A stretch of DNA of 64,000 nucleotides from Halobellus captivus (GTDB lineage: Archaea; Halobacteriota; Halobacteria; Halobacteriales; Haloferacaceae). Below the pieces are notes generated by a model that did no database searches, was not told the origin of the DNA, and saw only the letters and a list, made by a program, of their open reading frames with translations. Shown here piece after piece: positions 61,063 to 64,000 of the stretch. Where the stretch lies: contig NZ_VJXQ01000002.1 of the NCBI RefSeq assembly GCF_007655485.1, positions 259,812 to 323,811 of the forward strand, written 5' to 3'. The translations under genes were made by a program, and so were the position numbers. The first letter of the stretch is position 1; every line of letters starts with the position of its first letter.

Positions 61063-62304
61063 GTGACTGGGGACGAACCACCTGCTATCTGCGGGATCTC
61101 CGATGTCGACTTCTTTGAGCGTCTGCCAGTTCTGACCGCCCTGACGACGACCGATGACAGTGGAGCTTTGGTTCTCGAAGACTGTAACGACCGGTTCGCC
61201 CGACGACTCGGACGCACGCGAGCCGAGCTTTCCGGGCGGCCGTTGGCCGAGTTGTACGCGTCGGGAGCGATGCCGCCATCGGTGACGCCCGACGGAACGC
61301 ACGGCGCGGAGTCCGGTTCTCGAGTGAAACCAGACGCCGGGAACGCGCTTCGAGACGTGGACGCAGACGCGCTCGATACCTCCGAGGGAACTGACCCCAT
61401 CGGATCGCGCGACCGCAGCCGGTTCAGGTGCCGTTCGTCGGATTCGACACGCTCGGTAGAGACGGTCTCACCGGATCGGACGAGACGTGGAACCGACACC
61501 GACGACGAGGAACCCGTTTACACCCTCGTCAGGGCCGACGGCCGCCTGATCCAGACCATCGCTGAGGTGATCCCACGCGCCGACGCAGCGGAGGGATTCG
61601 TTATTTTTCACGTCGATGTAACTCGGCAGAAGCGCAGGGAAGAGCAGGCGGAAGTCCTGAATCGACTGATGAGACACAACGTCCGAAACGATCTGAACTT
61701 GCTCCGAGGCCACGCGAAAATCCTCTCGAGCCACGACGACGACGAGGTCGTCGACTCCGCGGCCGTATTCGACCGAGTCGCGGACCGCTGGCTGGGGCTG
61801 GCCGAAACGGTCCGCGACATCGAGCGATTGTTCGACGAGGTCTCCACGGAGACCGCGAGGGTCGAAGAGGTCGTCACCTCTGCCCGCCGAACGGTCGAAC
61901 GAGAATTGACCGAGGCGTGCATCGAAATCGAGTGCGGCGTGGCGGCCTCGAAACGCGTCTCCGAGCGCCTCCACGTCGCGCTCGTCGAACTCTGCGAGAA
62001 CGGTATCAAACACAACGACGAGCCCACCTCAAGCGACGACCCCACCGTTCGAATCACCGTCGAACAGAGCGACGCACCCGAGTGGATCACGATACACGTG
62101 GTGGACAACGGTCCAGGAATCCCCTCACAGGAACTGACCGCGCTCGACGTCGACGGCGAGACGCCCCTTCAACACGGCAGCGGCCTCGGTCTCTGGCTGG
62201 TCCAATTCGTCGTTCGACGGCTCGGCGGTGAGATCATCGCGCGAGAGCGGAACGGAGGCGGCACCGTCGTCTCGATGCACGTCCCGCTCGCCGACCACGC
62301 GTGA
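61063..62304 (+). CDS. PAS-domain sensor histidine kinase, orphan
   Basis: 413 residues from a GTG start. The N-terminal PAS-like half-domain (about 12-77) is separated from IIDE-like VFIFHVDVTRQKRR (about 180-192) by a ~70-residue hydrophilic insertion rich in Ser, Arg, Asp and Thr. The phosphoacceptor box is RLMRHNVRNDLN with H205, and the ATPase N, G1 and G2 boxes are VELCENGIKHND, VVDNGPGIP and GSGLGLWLV. No membrane segment, so cytoplasmic. No response regulator lies nearby. Confidence 0.9.
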   Translation: MTGDEPPAICGISDVDFFERLPVLTALTTTDDSGALVLEDCNDRFARRLGRTRAELSGRPLAELYASGAMPPSVTPDGTHGAESGSRVKPDAGNALRDVDADALDTSEGTDPIGSRDRSRFRCRSSDSTRSVETVSPDRTRRGTDTDDEEPVYTLVRADGRLIQTIAEVIPRADAAEGFVIFHVDVTRQKRREEQAEVLNRLMRHNVRNDLNLLRGHAKILSSHDDDEVVDSAAVFDRVADRWLGLAETVRDIERLFDEVSTETARVEEVVTSARRTVERELTEACIEIECGVAASKRVSERLHVALVELCENGIKHNDEPTSSDDPTVRITVEQSDAPEWITIHVVDNGPGIPSQELTALDVDGETPLQHGSGLGLWLVQFVVRRLGGEIIARERNGGGTVVSMHVPLADHA

Positions 62305-62498
62305 TTCCGGGGGGAGACTCGGCCGGGGACGTGGGTCATTTAACTGCCCGTCCGCTCCTCTACGTGCCCGTTCACCTGCTCTCTGTACAGCTCATCCGTC
62401 CAGTCCCGACAGGACAGGAGAGCGGCACCGCTCGGAGAGAATTCGCTCACGGTGGTGACCGCATCCGATCCTTCGAGGCCGCGTGGCGGTTCGGCACA

Positions 62499-62505
62499 TT
62501 TAATA
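62499..62505 (+). promoter_or_regulatory. TATA box for lsm-rpl37e
   Basis: TTTAATA at 62499-62505, about 27 bases before ATG 62529, giving a leaderless mRNA. Confidence 0.65.
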
Positions 62506-62528
62506 CCGAAACGGGAGGCGCTTGGGGT

Positions 62529-62759
62529 ATGAGCGGACGACCCCTCGACGTTCTCGAAGCCGCACTCGAAGACGTCGTCACGGTCACGTTGAAGGACGGA
62601 ACCGCGTACTACGGCACGCTCGCCGGGTACGACCAACATATGAACGCGGTGCTCGAACCGTCGGCTGACGCCGAGGACGCCGTGGGAGACCTCGACGCCA
62701 CGGCAGTCGAAGACACAACGATTATACGCGGCGACAACGTCGTCACGATACAAACATGA
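62529..62759 (+). CDS. lsm: Sm-like protein Lsm
   Basis: 76 residues, the usual length for the haloarchaeal Lsm. [41 protein letters not shown] is Sm motif 1 and [12 protein letters not shown] motif 2. It forms a heptameric RNA-binding ring that associates with tRNA-derived and small RNAs. It overlaps the L37e start by four bases (ATGA). Confidence 0.96.
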   Translation: MSGRPLDVLEAALEDVVTVTLKDGTAYYGTLAGYDQHMNAVLEPSADAEDAVGDLDATAVEDTTIIRGDNVVTIQT

Positions 62760-62932
62760 CGGGCGCAGGAACCCCAAGTCAAGGAAAGAAGAACAAAACG
62801 ACGCACGTCAAGTGCCGCCGCTGCGGTGAGAAATCCTACCACGTGAAAAAGAAAAAGTGCTCCTCGTGCGGCTTCGGCAAGTCGGCGAAGCGCCGGGGCT
62901 ACGAGTGGCAGTCGAAAGCTGGCGATAACTGA
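62756..62932 (+). CDS. rpl37e: Large-subunit ribosomal protein L37e
   Basis: 58 residues: [19 protein letters not shown], then a zinc ribbon with C20-x2-C23 and C35-x2-C38, and the basic C-terminus [16 protein letters not shown]. It binds 23S rRNA near the exit tunnel. It is too short for many gene finders but the match is unambiguous, and the Lsm-L37e coupling is conserved. Confidence 0.96.
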   Translation: MTGAGTPSQGKKNKTTHVKCRRCGEKSYHVKKKKCSSCGFGKSAKRRGYEWQSKAGDN

Positions 62933-63067
62933 GCGGCTTCGGACCGACGGATCTGTTTTCTGTTCGATCTCCTCGCGATTTCACGCCCTCTGGTCCCATC
63001 GTGGGAGAGAACACCACACGAAGGCCGAGGAGGTGGACCTTTGGCGACGGAACCGCACGGATCCAAT

Positions 63068-63685
63068 ATGAGCGACGAACACGAGACACACGGTCATCAC
63101 GACGACCACGATCACGGCCATACTCACGACCACGACAACAAGCACGCGCACGACCACGAGGACCACCACACACACGAGCACGGGGACCACCACGCACACG
63201 ACGTCGGATCGCTCGGCGTCGCCGTGTTCACCGTCTCGACGTCGCGGTCGCTCGATGAGGACCCCGCGGGCGACGTCATCGCGTCGGCCTTCGAATCCGC
63301 AGGCCATAATATCACCGTCAGAGAGATCGTTCCCGACGACTTCGACACGCTCCAATCGAAGGTCAACGCCGTCGTCGACCGCGACGACGTCGAGGTAGTC
63401 GTGACGACCGGCGGCACAGGGGTCACGCCGGACGACGTGACCGTCGAGGCCGTCTACGACCTCTTCGAGAAGACGCTTCCGGGCTTCGGCGAGCTGTTCA
63501 GACGGTACTCCGAGGACGAGATCGGGACCCGCGTGGTCGGAACACGAGCGACCGCGGGCGTCGTGCAAGGCGTCCCTGTGTTCTGTCTCCCCGGCAGCGA
63601 GAACGCCGCCCGACTCGGCAGCGAGGAGATCATCGTTCCCGAAGCGCCGCACCTGGCGGGACTGGCGACGCGCCCCGAGGAGTGA
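63068..63685 (+). CDS. moaB: Molybdenum cofactor protein MoaB with histidine-rich N-terminus
   Basis: 205 residues. The first 44 residues contain 19 histidines interleaved with Asp (HGHTHDHD, HHTHEHGD), a metal-chelating tail. The MoaB/MogA domain follows: VGSLGVAVFTVSTSRSLDEDPAG (about 46-68), VVTTGGTGVTPDDVTVEAV (about 111-129) and VFCLPGSENAARL. It adenylates or otherwise activates molybdopterin. It may serve the molybdenum hydroxylase at 33-37 kb. The His tail could store Ni, Zn or Cu. Confidence 0.92.
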   Translation: MSDEHETHGHHDDHDHGHTHDHDNKHAHDHEDHHTHEHGDHHAHDVGSLGVAVFTVSTSRSLDEDPAGDVIASAFESAGHNITVREIVPDDFDTLQSKVNAVVDRDDVEVVVTTGGTGVTPDDVTVEAVYDLFEKTLPGFGELFRRYSEDEIGTRVVGTRATAGVVQGVPVFCLPGSENAARLGSEEIIVPEAPHLAGLATRPEE

Positions 63686-64000
63686 GGAACTCACAGGCTT
63701 GCGTCCGACGGTATCGAATGGCGAACAGTCGGCACCCGGTCGCGACAGACCCCGTTGATCGCGACGACTCCCTCCCGCGCCGACGTGCCGAAACAACCGC
63801 GGCCCGACGCGGGGTGACGCTCAGAGCACACCCACGCTGGCCGCGTTCTCGTATATAAACGCTCGCTGGGCCCTTTTCGGGGCAACGTCCTCGTCGCGCG
63901 CGAGAACCGTAATCCCCGACGCTCGTGTGCGGATTGCGGTGTGACTATACGTATACGTAACTGATCGCGGTGCGGCCATGCGTGGCCTTTTAATGCCGCT
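63686..64000. other. Window end: promoter-like sequence without a visible gene
   Basis: After moaB, GTATATAAAC (63851-63860) is a strong TATA box on the plus strand, and the reverse strand also reads as one (GTTTATATAC). A palindrome TATACGTATA (63946-63955) and a small hairpin GGCCA-TGCG-TGGCC (63974-63987) followed by TTTT occur near the edge. No plus-strand start codon with a good frame follows in the window. Confidence 0.5.

Noticed and set aside
63691-63885. Minus-strand 64-codon open frame near the window end
   Set aside because: Composition is Arg/Ser-rich without haloarchaeal acidic bias and it covers the TATA-like element.

Overview
The window is chromosomal DNA of a haloarchaeon (class Halobacteria, probably order Haloferacales). 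The evidence is the very high GC content, the strongly acidic predicted proteins, TATA boxes about 25-30 bases upstream of genes whose mRNAs would be leaderless or short-leadered, and a core gene order I recognise from haloarchaeal genomes: rpl11-rpl1-rpl10-rpl12, rpl21e-rpoF-DUF655-ksgA, split metE, rpl7ae-rps28e-rpl24e-ndk, tmcA, RNase J-idsA and lsm-rpl37e. I see no insertion sequence, CRISPR array, rRNA or convincing tRNA.

Layout. 0-5.4 kb: end of a flavin oxidoreductase gene, a TetR regulator, a membrane protein, the mevalonate kinase/isopentenyl phosphate kinase pair for lipid synthesis, and an M42 aminopeptidase. 5.5-12.3 kb: translation and transcription genes (L11, L1, P0/L10, L12, a zinc-finger microprotein with EF-1 beta, L21e, Rpo4, DUF655) interrupted by a TctA-like transporter. 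12.4-24.4 kb: rRNA dimethylase, MscS channel, HemK-like methylase, two-gene cobalamin-independent methionine synthase, L7Ae/S28e/L24e/Ndk, tRNA acetyltransferase TmcA and small conserved genes. 24.5-32.3 kb: hydrolase, a DUF7127-CDC48 operon, peroxiredoxin, GINS and primase small subunit, TrmB-like regulator.

32.4-42.7 kb is the most distinctive region. It encodes a Tat-exported, three-subunit molybdenum hydroxylase of PaoABC type: the Fe-S subunit has a twin-arginine signal and the FAD subunit has four cysteines for a [4Fe-4S] cluster. An XdhC-like factor lies upstream. An opposite-strand operon downstream encodes a b-type cytochrome, a thioredoxin-like/winged-helix fusion, a small helical protein and a MocA-like cytidylyltransferase. 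Together they read as an envelope aldehyde-oxidising respiratory system with its own cofactor maturation and membrane electron outlet. Substrate and partners are inferred.

42.8-64 kb: PAC2 protein, second MscS channel, two universal stress proteins, 5'-nucleotidase, dodecin, membrane proteins, IscA, histidinol dehydrogenase, secreted proteins, cyclase, glutamyl-tRNA synthetase, prenyl diphosphate synthase, RNase J, an orphan histidine kinase, Lsm/L37e and a His-rich MoaB.

Two non-coding themes stand out. First, at least a dozen gene-free gaps are built of short degenerate tandem duplications (period about 17-33 bases), sometimes overlapping a stop codon; similar in-frame duplications occur in protein linkers. 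Second, there are several candidate regulatory structures: near-identical 44-base promoter blocks before rpl11 and the zinc-finger/EF-1 beta operon, an rpl1 leader, mutually exclusive hairpins in the L7Ae leader, and a palindrome abutting the metE TATA box.
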